NCBI GenBank assembly: GCA_025531455.1
Contig: JAMYHL010000022.1
Location: forward strand, 310,001-374,000
DNA length: 64,000 nucleotides
Direction of reading: 5' to 3'
Source: Apiotrichum sp. Y4204
Taxonomy: Eukaryota > Basidiomycota > Tremellomycetes > Trichosporonales > Trichosporonaceae
Below the pieces are notes generated by a model, which saw only the letters and a program-made list of their open reading frames with translations, searched no databases and had not been told where the DNA came from. Position 1 is the stretch's first letter, and the number at the start of each line of letters is the position of its first letter. This document shows, in pieces, positions 11,732-23,196 of this stretch. Made by a program: the position numbers and the translations under genes.

Positions 11732-12830
11732 GGTCGATGACGCAATGGGCGAGAGAGTTGTGTTTCGGTGCGAGGTCAACGGACGCCAAAGTGAGTCTGT
11801 TCGACTGGATGTGATGAGAAGGTCGTGTCTCGAGCAATAGCGATCCAGCGAGAGACTGGTCAGTGGGCAATGTCGTTGCCTTGCTCTGTTGGTCGGCTAC
11901 TTTAAGTTGCTTCGCCCACCACTCTCACAGGTTTATGACGGGCACCTCGGACCGGTGATCGCCGAGATCACCATGTGGGTGCGTTGCGATCCGTGTCTGT
12001 TGTGTCGCGGATGGCGGATAACGGATATCCGACGATTGTGGCACCCGGTGATTCCAGGTGCTGAGACTACAGATGTCATTCCGGCCTTGAACAACTCTGT
12101 ATGTGTTGACGGAGGAGCAGCTGATGCGACCGGTCATTTGCTGCGGGACAGACGGGAAGAGGAATGGTGAACACCGTCTTCAGATGCGCCGGGAATCGTT
12201 GACCGATTTCTTTTCAATTCAATTCTCATTTTTCCGTAATTTCTACTATTTTTCTTACCTTGGGTACTTGTCACTGACCATTGAACCTCGAAGCAGCCCG
12301 GTACGGACAGCATTCTACAAGATAATGGCAAGGACGGCCATGAGGAAACGGACCTTCAATCAAAGATCAAATATCAAAAGCAGTCTTTATGCAAACAGGT
12401 GTGATTACGGAGCACCCGTTGACGTGCCCAATGCTCACCTGTCGTTGTCTTCAAAGGGTGAATGCGCTGTCACCCTTGGCTGGCGGAACAGCCATTTGCA
12501 GAGGTAAACAATAACACTCGGGCGTCGATTGGGGACGCGTGAGGATCTTACATTGCGGCCAGAAGACTGCCGACCACCAATGACATCGATCCCTAACGTA
12601 CAGGATAACCACGATGGCAATGTCATAACACATACTACAACGCACCTTCAAACGAACAGGGGCCCCAGGCCAACCCCCTCGAGTGAGCCAACGACGACAT
12701 TCCACACGCCGCAGACAAAACAACTCTCGACACTCAGCGGAGCCTTCGCCTCCCTCTGCTCACTCGCTCACTCCGCGCTCACTCCGCGATGCCACTTTCC
12801 TCTCTCGGCCTCTGACCACGTCACCACGAG
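11732..12830. other. Intergenic: CPS1 promoter side
   Basis: Divergent spacer between the minus-strand CPS1 and plus-strand M24 gene, before the tRNA. It contains an A/T-richer patch around 12200-12280. No coding exon is supported. Confidence 0.5.
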
Positions 12831-12835
12831 AAAAA
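12831..12835 (-). terminator. Possible RNA polymerase III T-run for tRNA-Gln
   Basis: Five A's on the plus strand read as TTTTT on the tRNA strand, 32 bases past the tRNA 3' end. It is the first T-run of at least five downstream, but the distance is longer than usual. Confidence 0.35.
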
Positions 12836-12867
12836 GAGAACACTCCGTGCTCGCTGTTACGGAGGCC

Positions 12868-12939
12868 AGGTCCCACTGGGAATCGAACCCAGATTACAAG
12901 AATCAGAATCTTATGTACTAACCGTTATACGATGGAACC
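12868..12939 (-). tRNA. tRNA-Gln (anticodon CTG)
   Basis: A 72-base cloverleaf without intron on the minus strand. The acceptor stem GGTTCCA pairs with TGGGACC (one G-T wobble). The D-arm contains AACGGTTAG. The anticodon stem TAAGA/TCTTG closes the loop TTCTGAT, whose middle CTG reads the Gln codon CAG. The T-arm is CTGGG-TTCGAAT-CCCAG, and the discriminator base is T. The TTCGAAT loop also supplies the B box. CCA is not encoded, as expected for a nuclear eukaryotic tRNA. Confidence 0.95.
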
Positions 12940-13589
12940 AAGATGTCAACGCTGTTGGAATGATGGTGAGGACGGTTGGAATGATGGCGATCTCGCCGAT
13001 TGTTCTTTCCAAACGTCCCCGAAATTCACCTTACGCAAGCCACCCGCTGGTGTTCGCTACCATGTCGCTTCCATCTACATGTGCTGAGCTCCAAATAGCT
13101 TCCCACTTGTCAACAACGGGTTCGCGACGGCCATTTGTTTCCGAGATGTTGGAAGAAACGAGTCGAGTAGTTGAGATATCGGCGACCGAAACCGAGACAC
13201 CGAAACCGAGACCGGAAGCGGCGGCAACAATTGATATGACGTCATGGACTGAAATCGTCGCCCGGCCATTCAACCGGAAGTCTGATTTCCGTACCGGGTG
13301 CTGATTAAGATTGCAGCTATTGTCGGCTTTGTGCTGAATAGGAAACCGCATGAGACCATATTGGTTCGGCGCCTGACGCCTGCCTCGAGTCGATTGCGCG
13401 CTTGGGCGCTTGCCCGCTTTGCCCACCTGGAGATACGCCACTCCCCCCACAGATACGCGTTCCCGGCATGGAGACCGAGACAATAACGTGTGATGTTAGC
13501 TAAGGACACTTGTCCGCGCGTATATAGAGCTCATTGTCGTCGATTGACCATCCGCCATACAATAATCGCCTCGTCTCTACTCACCCAGC
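12940..13589. other. Intergenic: tRNA upstream flank and M24 promoter
   Basis: This stretch holds the 5' flank of the tRNA gene and the promoter of the M24 peptidase gene, including a TATA element at 13521. No coding exon is supported. Confidence 0.5.
13521..13527 (+). promoter_or_regulatory. TATA box of the M24 peptidase gene
   Basis: TATATAG lies 69 bases before the ATG at 13590, in a clear core-promoter position. It supports transcription of this intronless gene as a normal fungal gene. Confidence 0.5.
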
Positions 13590-14294
13590 ATGGCAGCACC
13601 CACCAAGACCGCCGCCGAGCAGCAGGCGTACACCGCGTCGCTCGTGGAGGCGGAGGCGAAGGCCGCGGCGATGTTTGAGGAGATCGAGGGTCTGATCAAG
13701 CCGGGCATCACCGAGAAGGCCCTGTCGGACGCGATCCACCAGCTCGGCCTGGAGCGCCACGGTCTGCAGAGCCACTGGCACAAGCGCATCGTGCGCAGCG
13801 GTCCGAACACCCTCAAGCCGTTCGAGGACAACCCGCCCGACCGCGTCATCGGCGAGGACGACATTCTCATCGTCGACCTCGGCCCCGTGTTCGAGAAATG
13901 GGAGGCGGACTTTGGACGCACGTACGTGCTCGGCAATGACCCGAAGAAGATTGCGATCCGCGACGCGCTCGAGCCGGCGTGGAAGATCGTCAAGCAGCGC
14001 TACGACGAGCGGCCGGATATGACTGGCGAGGAGCTGTTCAACATTGCTGTTGCCGAGGTCGAGAGCCGCGGGTTCGAGTGGGGCGCACCAATCGCCGGCC
14101 ACATTGTCGGATCGTTCCCGCACGAGCGGATTCCCCAGGACAAGATCTCGCTCTACATTATCAAGGGGAACAACAACTCGATGGAGTGCGTCGGCAAGAA
14201 CGGGTACAAGCGGCACTGGATCCTCGAGATCCACATCCGCGACTCGGCAAACAACATCCAGGGCTTCTACGAGCAGCTTCTCACCCTAAACTAG
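13590..14294 (+). CDS. M24-family (pita-bread) metallopeptidase, intronless
   Basis: One uninterrupted frame of 234 residues. The five metal ligands of the pita-bread fold are all in place: D96 (LIVDLG), D107 (EADFGRT, correct spacing of 11), H171 (AGHIVGSFPHE), E213 (WILEIHI) and E228 (GFYEQLL). M24 enzymes include methionine aminopeptidases, Xaa-Pro peptidases and creatinases; at this length there is only the catalytic domain. The substrate is not predictable, but an aminopeptidase or prolidase-like role is likely and no signal peptide is visible, so it should be cytosolic. The gene has no intron although most recognised genes here do, and the wording (HWHKRIVRSGPNTL, EFPHE-type motif) resembles M24 proteins of actinobacteria as I remember them. 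Transfer from bacteria is therefore an inference to be tested. Confidence 0.87.
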   Translation: MAAPTKTAAEQQAYTASLVEAEAKAAAMFEEIEGLIKPGITEKALSDAIHQLGLERHGLQSHWHKRIVRSGPNTLKPFEDNPPDRVIGEDDILIVDLGPVFEKWEADFGRTYVLGNDPKKIAIRDALEPAWKIVKQRYDERPDMTGEELFNIAVAEVESRGFEWGAPIAGHIVGSFPHERIPQDKISLYIIKGNNNSMECVGKNGYKRHWILEIHIRDSANNIQGFYEQLLTLN

Positions 14295-14297
14295 GAG

Positions 14298-16518
14298 ATT
14301 AGGCGATGTACGATTTACGATAGGGTTGCTCGTGGGTTCTACGGGAGCGAAGGATCTTGTGCTTCTCGGACGGCCGCGGTCACCGTTGTCTCAACTGACC
14401 TCGTGTGACCCACCCAGTCGTGTACCGGACGTGTGAGATCTGTAGCCCTATCGGGCTCGCCGGCGCTCGCCCCATCCATCCGCGTCTCACGGACAGCCAA
14501 ATCGCAACCCGGCGCTGCGAGTTCGTCACATGGGGTGCCAGTTGCGTTCCTAATTGATCACTGACAGCGGACGGCTAGGAAGCTGACAAACGGCGAGCCG
14601 CTGATCTCAATTGGCCATCGCGCGATATAAAATACGCGCAAATCGCGCAACTCGTCTTCGCCTGCTAGGATGCTAGGATGCTTCGCACTTGTGTTAGCGT
14701 GCACAGCTTGCACAGCAAACCCGCCGCGGGGATCATGGGACGGACAGTCCACACGCTCCCCATGACCTCATGTCTCTCGTATTTTATTCGACTCATCACG
14801 ATCACCACCCAGCTCACACGAGCACTCGATGTCAGATGCTATCGGATTCCACAATCTCATGCCTGAGACGGCTCGACTAGGGTCGCCCTGGAAGCCTCGA
14901 CCGGAGAGGGTGCGAGCGCCAGCGCACCAGGGCTAGGCGTGACTTGCGATACGGAACCCTCGGAGTCCACGAGACACCGTCCACGTCAGGCCCACCAGGG
15001 AGAGAAGCTTATCAGTTGTGAGACTGCGATTCTCGCGATTCCGCGATCCGAAGCTGGACGTTCTTGGCATGGACCATGATTCCATGGACCATGCATCCGG
15101 TCTCCCGGCCACCCGGTGCGAAGAAGCGCAGGCCGCAGACCCCAAAGCCACAGGGCCACGGGGCCGCAATGCCACAACACAGGTACACAGGCCACAGGGT
15201 GACTGACTGCCTGATCCGACGGCCGACATGTTCCTTAGGACGAGGATCCGCAGTCTCGGGCGGGATTGTCTCGACGATTCTAAGCCGGATGACTGGATGA
15301 GTGATTTCGCGCATACTGTACACTGTGCAATCCTTCGCGGGCCGCGGGGCTGTTGGAGCGACGTGCGACGATGAGAGCCCCGCTGTGACCATCGGACGGA
15401 ACCCGTTGTTAACTGTTGCCAGCACGGAAAGCGAGGCCAGGTCGGGAAGCAGAGCACCCGAAGCGTGGCCTGCGGGGTTTCTCGCTGTCTTGGCGAGATG
15501 AGTGACTGGACCAAAAACTACACTATGGATCATCCCCTGATCTCCGGAATACTGATCACCTGACTCCTGGCATCCTGATCGGCTGGTCTCTAGTTTTCTT
15601 GAGGTACCTGTGGAACGCTGGAACCCCGTTTCATCTGTAACCTACGCCTTTGTCAGCGCTGATCGGCAGCCCACGCCAAGCAGTGACTAACCGTGAGGCC
15701 GCATGAGGCTCTGCGTCATTCTGCGCGCACAGCTCGTTGGAGTATTAGCGGATCTGGCGCGAGAGTGTGGCTCAATAACACTGTCGTGAATGTTTTCTTG
15801 CAGTGTTCTCTCTCCACTTGAGCTGCGACGACCTTCATCGACCGAGGAAAGCAGCGGAATCGCATGAGCGCCAACTGGAAGCTGAGAGCGCTTGCAAGTG
15901 CTGGAAGCAAAACTATGATTCTCGTCTTGCCGCGGCCTCGAGGCGCCAGGCTAGTCCCAACTTGAGACGCGAGACGATCAACTAGTCACTAGTTTCGATC
16001 ACCATATCCGCAGCACTTGTCAACTCTGCTTGGCAAACTCGTTGAGCTCGCCCGACAGACGGCACCGGTATATTCAGATGATAGCACCGACTATGCCGCG
16101 CAGGAATGCCGGAATTGCTGGTGGTCCTGTCCGACGGACTCACGTTAGTGCATCGTCCAGTACTCCAATGCGCCAGTGGGCCAGTGCTCCAGTGCGCTCA
16201 CAGCCAGACAAATGGATATCGCCTGCTCCTTGTCCGGACAGCTTGCCGCCAGCCAGCCTCCTACTGCTCTCCGCCGTCTTCCTTCGCTGCCATGGGATCA
16301 TGGGATGGTCTCGCAGCTCGAATGCCGCACACCGCCTTCACTAGTGCGTGCACGAGACGCGATCATCGTTCTTAGACGCGTTCTTCGAGAGGCAGGCGAG
16401 TCTTGGCAACATGGAAAGGCGAGAGAGGGAAGGAATACAAAGTCCAGACCACCAGGCCACCCGACGGGGTGAGTCAACCGTGTGGTCTCGAGAGCAGCTG
16501 TCCGCGTCCTCAAAAAGA
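14298..16518. other. Intergenic, no gene recognised
   Basis: About 2.2 kb between the M24 gene and the defensin-like gene. Open frames on both strands are short, overlap one another and show no family motif. No tRNA or obvious repeat was found apart from scattered short words. Confidence 0.5.
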
Positions 16519-16525
16519 TATATAA
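16519..16525 (+). promoter_or_regulatory. TATA box of the defensin-like gene
   Basis: TATATAA lies 124 bases before the ATG at 16643, followed by a C/T-rich leader. This is a strong core-promoter signature and supports the gene being real. Confidence 0.55.
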
Positions 16526-16642
16526 GAACTCCCTCTGGTCGTCACATCATCACCAATCCCTCATCTTTCTTCCTCACCCAGTCCTTCGCTTTACGACCCA
16601 CACCCACCGCTTCCATCCCTATACCTCACACCTCCATTCATC

Positions 16643-17160
16643 ATGAAGTTCTTCCCCATCGCCATCGCTACCCTCGCCGTCGGCGCGTACGCCACCAAGA
16701 TGGTCTACATCCCCGAGGCCGACAAGTCGTGCGCCGCCAACTCCCAGTCCGACGAGGACTGTGTTGCGGGCGAGGTTGAGGGTGCCGTCAATGTGAGTTA
16801 GATTCTCGAGTCCATTCCGACCTCCTTCCCCCCGTCTTCCCCCGTCCCCCATCCCTCACCCCACCTTGCTGTACTTCATCTCTTCCCTCTCAGCATTCTT
16901 CTCGTCCCCTTCTTGACCTGCATCACTTCATCACCTTCCATCCTTCGATTTATTCCCTCCTCGTCGGCGCCCGCTAACTCCAGCTCAACACGTACACCGA
17001 CGACGTCGTCACCGGCGGCAAGCGCGACCTCGCTCCCCGCGGCTGGACGTGCTGGTGGGGCGGCGACATTGCCTGCCAGGCCAAGTGCTACGCCATCTGG
17101 GGCAGGCCCTGCGGCGGCCGCTGCGAGGACGGCACCTGCTACTGCTCGGCACACTGCTGA
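16643..17160 (+). CDS. Defensin-like (CS-alpha/beta) secreted peptide precursor
   Basis: Two exons, 16643-16792 and 16984-17160, give a 108-residue precursor; the intron is 191 bases (GTGAGT...CTAACTCCAG). Residues 1-17 (MKFFPIAIATLAVGAYA) are a signal peptide. An acidic propeptide with two cysteines (C30, C40) follows, ending at a Kex2-type Lys-Arg at 63-64. The released peptide of 44 residues has eight cysteines: C73, C81, C85, C93, C97, C102, C104, C108. C81-x3-C85, GGRC at 94-97 and C102-x-C104 reproduce the CS-alpha/beta scaffold of insect and fungal defensins. Expected pairs are 73-97, 81-102 and 85-104, with an extra bond 93-108. The mature charge is about neutral and it is rich in Trp/Tyr, so it is not a typical strongly cationic membrane-active defensin. 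Role (antibacterial, competition or signalling) is unknown; the family call rests on cysteine spacing. Confidence 0.8.
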
Positions 17161-19661
17161 GCACCTTCCTCCCCCACTATTGGTACCAAGAGACACCCTC
17201 CTTCCGATTGAGTTGTACCTCAGTGGCCGTTCCTAGTCCCGGATGTATATACATGACCTGATACTGTGTCTACCGGGGGCAATCAGCTGCAGTTGTAATA
17301 GGACAGATCGTAAGGGAGAGACGCGGTAGCATTGTGGCAGGTGCCCTTCCGCTCGTCGAGTCAGGTCAATATTGAGTGCAATGCAGTCAGTATGAGTGGC
17401 ACCCAGACACCACCACCAATCGTCATTGACCGAGCCCATCAACGACGAGTCTTCGCCTCAACAATCGGGGAGCCGCCTCCGACTGTCTCCTCCTACCCTA
17501 AGAATCTGCTTGCCGTTCTCAATTGAGGGCTGAGGAGTTCAAGCAACCATTCATCGCCAGTCCATATCCTTCCAACCGCGAGCTCAAAATTAATTCTTAC
17601 CTTATCATCCGTCTTTCGTGGACGGTGATCGTTTGGATCACTTTTATAACAACCTCCACTCGTCCTCGTGCGATTTAAGCACAACCCAAAAGGTTAGTCA
17701 CATCCACTAATCAACCCACAACAACAAGTCCAGACCAACACAGTGAAAAGTACAGTCACCCACCCGTGCCCCATAAGGTGCCTGGTTCTTTTATCGGGGT
17801 ATCGACGGGTCTGATCGGGCGTAGGCGCTGTTGACGCTGGGACTGCGTACACGCCCCCATAGGATCCATTCAGGATGGACGTAGATTACATCGCGATTGA
17901 GAATCGACGGCTCGATACGGAGACCTCGGCTTGACCCTGGTCCGCCAAAGGGTAGGTTTCCCTTTTAAAATGGACAAGCCCACTCGAGAAATATCAGAGT
18001 GGGGGAGTTTTTGGTTGAAAACTGCTGTCCGTGCTCTGCGTTTTGCGACTGTTGTCTCGACGAGCTGCTCTTGTGAGTCGTGCCGCTGCGGTGAATGACA
18101 GACGCTGACTCTGGTTAGTCTAGTCAAACTGAGGCTGAGAAGGAACCGGGGTGTCGCTTCATGACCTCACCCGTCTGGATGTCTAATGTGCTGATTATTC
18201 TGCCAACGGCTGAGCTTCCTTTGTACCGACAGTGCGCACCATTGGACTAACATGCGGTCAAGCGCCACTGCGCCCTGCGCCTGGCTTCTTGGGACGTGAT
18301 CGAGTCGGACAGGAGGTCAACCTTGGCGACGCGCACTGCTCGCCGGCTGTTTCAACCTTGTCGGCGACTCGAGCTCCTTCACGGTGCTCGACGCTCGCTT
18401 CCCCATTGTCTTTCCACGTCTTGCGAGACTATTCAGCCCCGGACGCGCCTATTGTCCGAAGGCGGCCAGTGCAGACGGCGCCGTGGAAAAGCGGCATTTT
18501 AATGTGCTGACCCACGTCTGCTGGTTGGGACATGTAGTCACGCCAGAAAAGAGCGCAACCAGACACTTGCTTGACGTGAGGGGACGCGACATCGGTGTAT
18601 CATGCCTCACGTCCGCCCAGACGTGATGAGCAACTGACATGACACGTGTAGCGCACCTTATACCGGCCCGGCACGCTATGGCGCCTCCGGACCATGGTCA
18701 ACATCAGCTGGCCCCTTGCCGTCATATCAGTACCGTCAGAGTGTGAGGAGTCAGAGCGCGTAGTGTCAGAGGAGCAGAACATCCAAAGCCAGTCGCGGCC
18801 AGTTGTGCAACAAACGAAACGCATAACCCAAGGTACAAAGGTGGCGTCTCACGTTGTGGCGTCGCGTTTCGTCCCCGAGCAGAGGGTCCGGCTCGTCTCG
18901 TCGGAAGCGTTCGCCAATGACTGGCTGCTTGTCTGCTGTCCCTACAACTCCCTGCCCGGAACATCCCTGTGATCCGGTGGGATCCCGTTCACCACCAGTG
19001 CCATGTGCTCGGCCCGATGTCGGCTTATCTACGAAGGACCGTGCGTGGACGGAACAAAGAAATGTGCGTCAATTCCATGGTGAGTGGAGACAACGTTAGA
19101 ACACGACACTGTGACAACTGCGAATGGACGTTGACGGGCGGATACTGGTGCGACACCAAACTCACCCGACACGCGACTGTGACGGTGCTCTGCGACAGCC
19201 GAGCGGGGGCTCCGTCCAGCGCCTTCTGTCCGCGATATTTATTGGCATTACGACGCACTGCCTGCCAGCTGTCGTTGATAGGCGTGCCCCAATCTTGGTC
19301 TTTGTCCATTCCCCGCATCCCAGCGCAGGTTTGTTGGGAAAGGGAAGGGGTGTAACCATAACGATACTCGCTTCGCAGCCATGCCAGCAGACAATCTTGA
19401 CGGCAATGCCGCTGAACTCGTTGATTTCGAATGGTGCTGATACCGAGCTCTTCTCCTTGAATAGGAATCTGCACAGGTCGGGGGGCTGGATCTCAAGGTA
19501 GCCTGGGCAGGGAGAACTATTGTTCGCTATTGTCAAGACAAACAGGCCATCTCCAAGGTACGCACATCATGAGAATAAGGAAGCCGTTCAAGACCGGGGA
19601 ATCTACTCCACATGGAACGGGAAAACAGGAGCACCACAGCGCCCCACAATCCCCGCCGGTC

Positions 19662-19697
19662 ACCCCGTGTACCCCCGTGTACCCCCGTGTACCCCCG
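19662..19697. repeat. Tandem repeat, 10-bp unit ACCCCCGTGT
   Basis: Three near-perfect head-to-tail copies plus a partial one in the gene-poor region. It is a short minisatellite with no visible link to a gene. Confidence 0.85.
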
Positions 19698-22600
19698 CAA
19701 CGCGAGTCTCGGCGTTAGCATCCAGCTTGGCGGAGAGTGCGTCGCACGACCATTTCACTGGCCCAGGTCGTGTCTCGAGTCTGGAGTCTCGAGTCTCGAG
19801 TGTCTCGCACACGTCTCGGCACGATGCTCGGTAACATGCGCCACGCCCGGGCCCCATTTCCTCCTAACTCCCCCATTCCTGAGCGGCCTGTCCGCATCGA
19901 GCTCGGCTTCCTTTCCCAATTTGCATGCCTCCTTCCCTGAGCGTTCTGCACGACCAAGACGCAAGCAAGTTGTCAGTCGTCAGTTGTTCTTATCTGGGGA
20001 TATCCGGGGCGCCGGATGGCACACATACAGCCATCACGAATGGGATCACGCCAGTTTGGTCAGTGGGACCCGTCGAATGGAGACAATGAGAAATGAACGC
20101 AACTTGTTCGTGGCGGAGTGGAACCGCAGGGCCAAGAAAAAGGAAATCCGCTCCGGCAGCGGCCCGCGCGGGGAATATGGTACACCACTCGTACCTCGTG
20201 AGCTCGTGAGCTCTTGAGCTTGCGGTATCAGTTTGGGTGCAGATTGACATGGCGCGAGAGTAGGACACAAAAGTCGGTTCCATGTTGGTGTCAGCCTCGC
20301 ATCGCGTATCTGGGTGACCGAGTGAGCTCCGATAGCGACCGGCACGGCGTGGGCAGCCCACCGCCCGCCGGAATAGCTCCCGTGGCGCCGTGGCAGCAGG
20401 AATTGCAGGCAGACAGTCGGCTAAGAGCCGCGTTTCTGCTGGCCACAGACAGTTGTGCCCTCCGACCGGCGCATGGCGCTCGTCTTGTGTGTGATCTGTG
20501 ATCCAGAGATCCCTTGATCCTGTGATCTGCTGTTCCATGGTTGAAGGGGGACAATTGGCGCCCCATGCCGAGAGCATTGAAGAAGGGCGCCAAGGCCAAG
20601 CTGGCGCCGCCGGCGCCACGACCACGGGCACCGCGCCTCCTGACCAGCTACCAGCTCCAGCTCCAGCTCCGAACTCCGAGTGCGCAGACCAAAGCCAAAA
20701 AATGTCTGTCGGTCTCCAGGGTCGCGGTGGCCGTACGCAGACGCCACGCACAGCGCCCAGCTGCCCACCCACTGTACCGCTGTGGGCATGTGGGGCCGTG
20801 CTCTGCCCTGCGACAGCGAAAGAGAAACAAGAAAATTCAGTAGATTTTAGTTTTCTTGCAGCGGTCAGTATTCAGATGGTCAGAATTCCGCCACAGGGAT
20901 GCGGTGATGAGCGTGCACAGACAGCTGGCTTGGACCATGGGTGGATTCTAGTAGTTGGAGTTGGAGCTGGAGTGGTCAAATCTGTCTGGAGCTTATCCTT
21001 GCCTATGACGCTTTTGCGCGGCGACTTGTTTACCCATGACCTGCTAGCTATTGACAGTCGTGGAGTAGTGGCGGAGCGGAGCGCTGCACAGGTGACAAGA
21101 CAGGGGGTCTAAGCCACAAAGTGGACTTAACCGCCCGACACGTCGCCCCGTTCACGATGCACGTGAAGAAGAAAGCGGCCAGGGCAGCTGCGCTCCCTCG
21201 AGTGACGAGCGGCCAGTGACGAGGGGGCGGTGGGTGGTGGACGACTGATCGTGACTTCTCGCGAGTGCAGAGGTACCCGAGTGGGGGTGGGATCTCCGTG
21301 ATCCGAGGAGTATCCGAGGAGCCCCAACGCTCCACAGTGGGGTGAACCTGCAAGTCACATGTTGTCGAGCGATCTGGAGTGAGCAGTCCGTGTCCGCTGC
21401 GCGCATAGCGTGCAGTACATTGCCATCGGAACCGAGACAGCGAGGTCCGGCAAGCTCCCTCCATGTCTCCAAACGACGTCGCTTGGGTTGGAGACGGTAT
21501 CTCACGGTCACCGTTTACCGATGCGATAGCCGGCGTACCTCGTCTCGGCACTGTGCTTCATCTCGTGTGCACAGTGCTTCATCAATGCTAATGCGTGTGT
21601 GCAGCTGGCAAACCGTTCAGCGGGGCAAATGCTTGCTGCATGAAGCTACCTACCATGACGATCATTGTGCATTGCCCAGCTGGGCTGTGCTTCCACTTCA
21701 GGTCATGGCAGGCCGCCATGTTCCGTGTTCCATATCAACCCTCAATGTGCACCTCGGTGTCCAAGCTCGCAAACCTTGCAAGTGCCGTCCCGCTACATCC
21801 AATCGCTGCCGGCATTGCCGTCAAACCGCGTCCGAGATTCGTGTTCCAGCCATCGCTGCCGCTCGATAGTGCGATGGCTGGGATCCACACTCCGTAATCA
21901 AGAATCCATAATCCATATCCGTGATCCATATCCCTGATGTCCTATTGGCGTCCACGACGAATGCAGCCAGTCCCACAACGAATGCATCGATCAGTGATCG
22001 CAGCGACATGCATCTCCGACTCGGCCACTAATTCCCCAATAGGCCTTCTGGCATGCCGCCACAAACCGCCTTGGCGCAGCTTCGCTTGCCTCCCTGGCGT
22101 GCCATGCCCTGAGCGGTGACAACCGCCAACCTCGAACTGGGGATTTTCGAATGTCCGGTCGGGGATCAGGCTGATGAAGTGGCTATGTATGGCTGGATAT
22201 CGCACACAAGCCGGAATGTACGCGCGCTGGTTGGCCTGGCTATCTTCCAGGCAGGCATTAGCTAGCGGAAGTGGGCAGCGTGTGTATCCAGCGACCCGCG
22301 ATCCACTATGTGCAGAGGAGCACGTAGTTGACCGTTGGCGGAACTCTCCGACCTGCTGGCCAAACACCACAACCTGCAACTTGGGCTGCTGGGGCAGCTG
22401 GAAACACCGCTGGGGAACATTCCGTGGCGATCAGGAGCGAAGCGAGCGCGCGAGCGGGAATGGGACTTGGCTCTTGGCGCCCGGGGCCAGGCGGGCCACC
22501 AGCCCTGCCGTACCTGTGCCAAGATGGGGACCCGGCGGGCCAGTAGGGCCAGCAGAGTTGGGCAACGCGCGCAACAGTGCCTCGCGAGGCAATGGGGCTG

Positions 22601-23157
22601 GCCTGGGTTCTAACCGCTGGAGAGGCAGGCGTAGGTTCTTTTTCATGGGCCACTGGCAGCGGTGGGTCGTTAAGCGCAAACGCGCCCACCGGCGACGCGG
22701 CCTGTCTCAGGTCTGGAGTCCCGGTCGTGGTGTGGGGTGCAGGTACGAACCCTCGCCAAGAGCGGGTGACTACGGCTGGGTTCAGTCGCGGCGACTGGAG
22801 ACTGGGGGTGCAGGCGAGATACGCTGCGCGGGAATCTGTAACAGGTGGGCAAGGCGTCAGGTGATGGTCGTGTGAGAGCATGGGAGCCGGCGTCTCGTGA
22901 TACTCGTGACGCGCGTAGCGAGGTATTCTGTATCAGTTGGCGGCACACGACAAAGGGCACCCTGCGACGGGCGTGGTACTGTACGCGCTTCTGCTTTGCT
23001 CACCAAGACTACTAACGCCAACAACTCAAGCTTCAGAGTTCAACCTCACACCCATTTTGTCGATCCTCCCGCCCAAGATCGGCGGGTGACAGGGGAGAAG
23101 ACGAGGCACGCCGTCGCTAGCAACACCCGCCAGCCGCGGTGGGATACCGTGCACGCC

Positions 23158-23196
23158 GCGCTATCGGGCGGTTATCGCGTTATCGCACGATAGCGC
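23158..23196. repeat. Inverted repeat GCGCTATCG / CGATAGCGC
   Basis: Nine bases are inverted around a 21-base spacer that itself carries TTATCGC repeats. The right arm also sits in a perfect 14-base palindrome (23189-23202, GATAGCGCGCTATC). It could form a hairpin or be a binding site. Confidence 0.7.

Noticed and set aside
19990..20772. 260-codon minus-strand frame
   Set aside because: Low-complexity Gly/Ala/Pro and Arg-rich sequence without recognisable domain; overlaps plus-strand frames of similar length.
22125..22165. tRNA-like TTCGAA words
   Set aside because: No acceptor, D or anticodon stems can be drawn around them.
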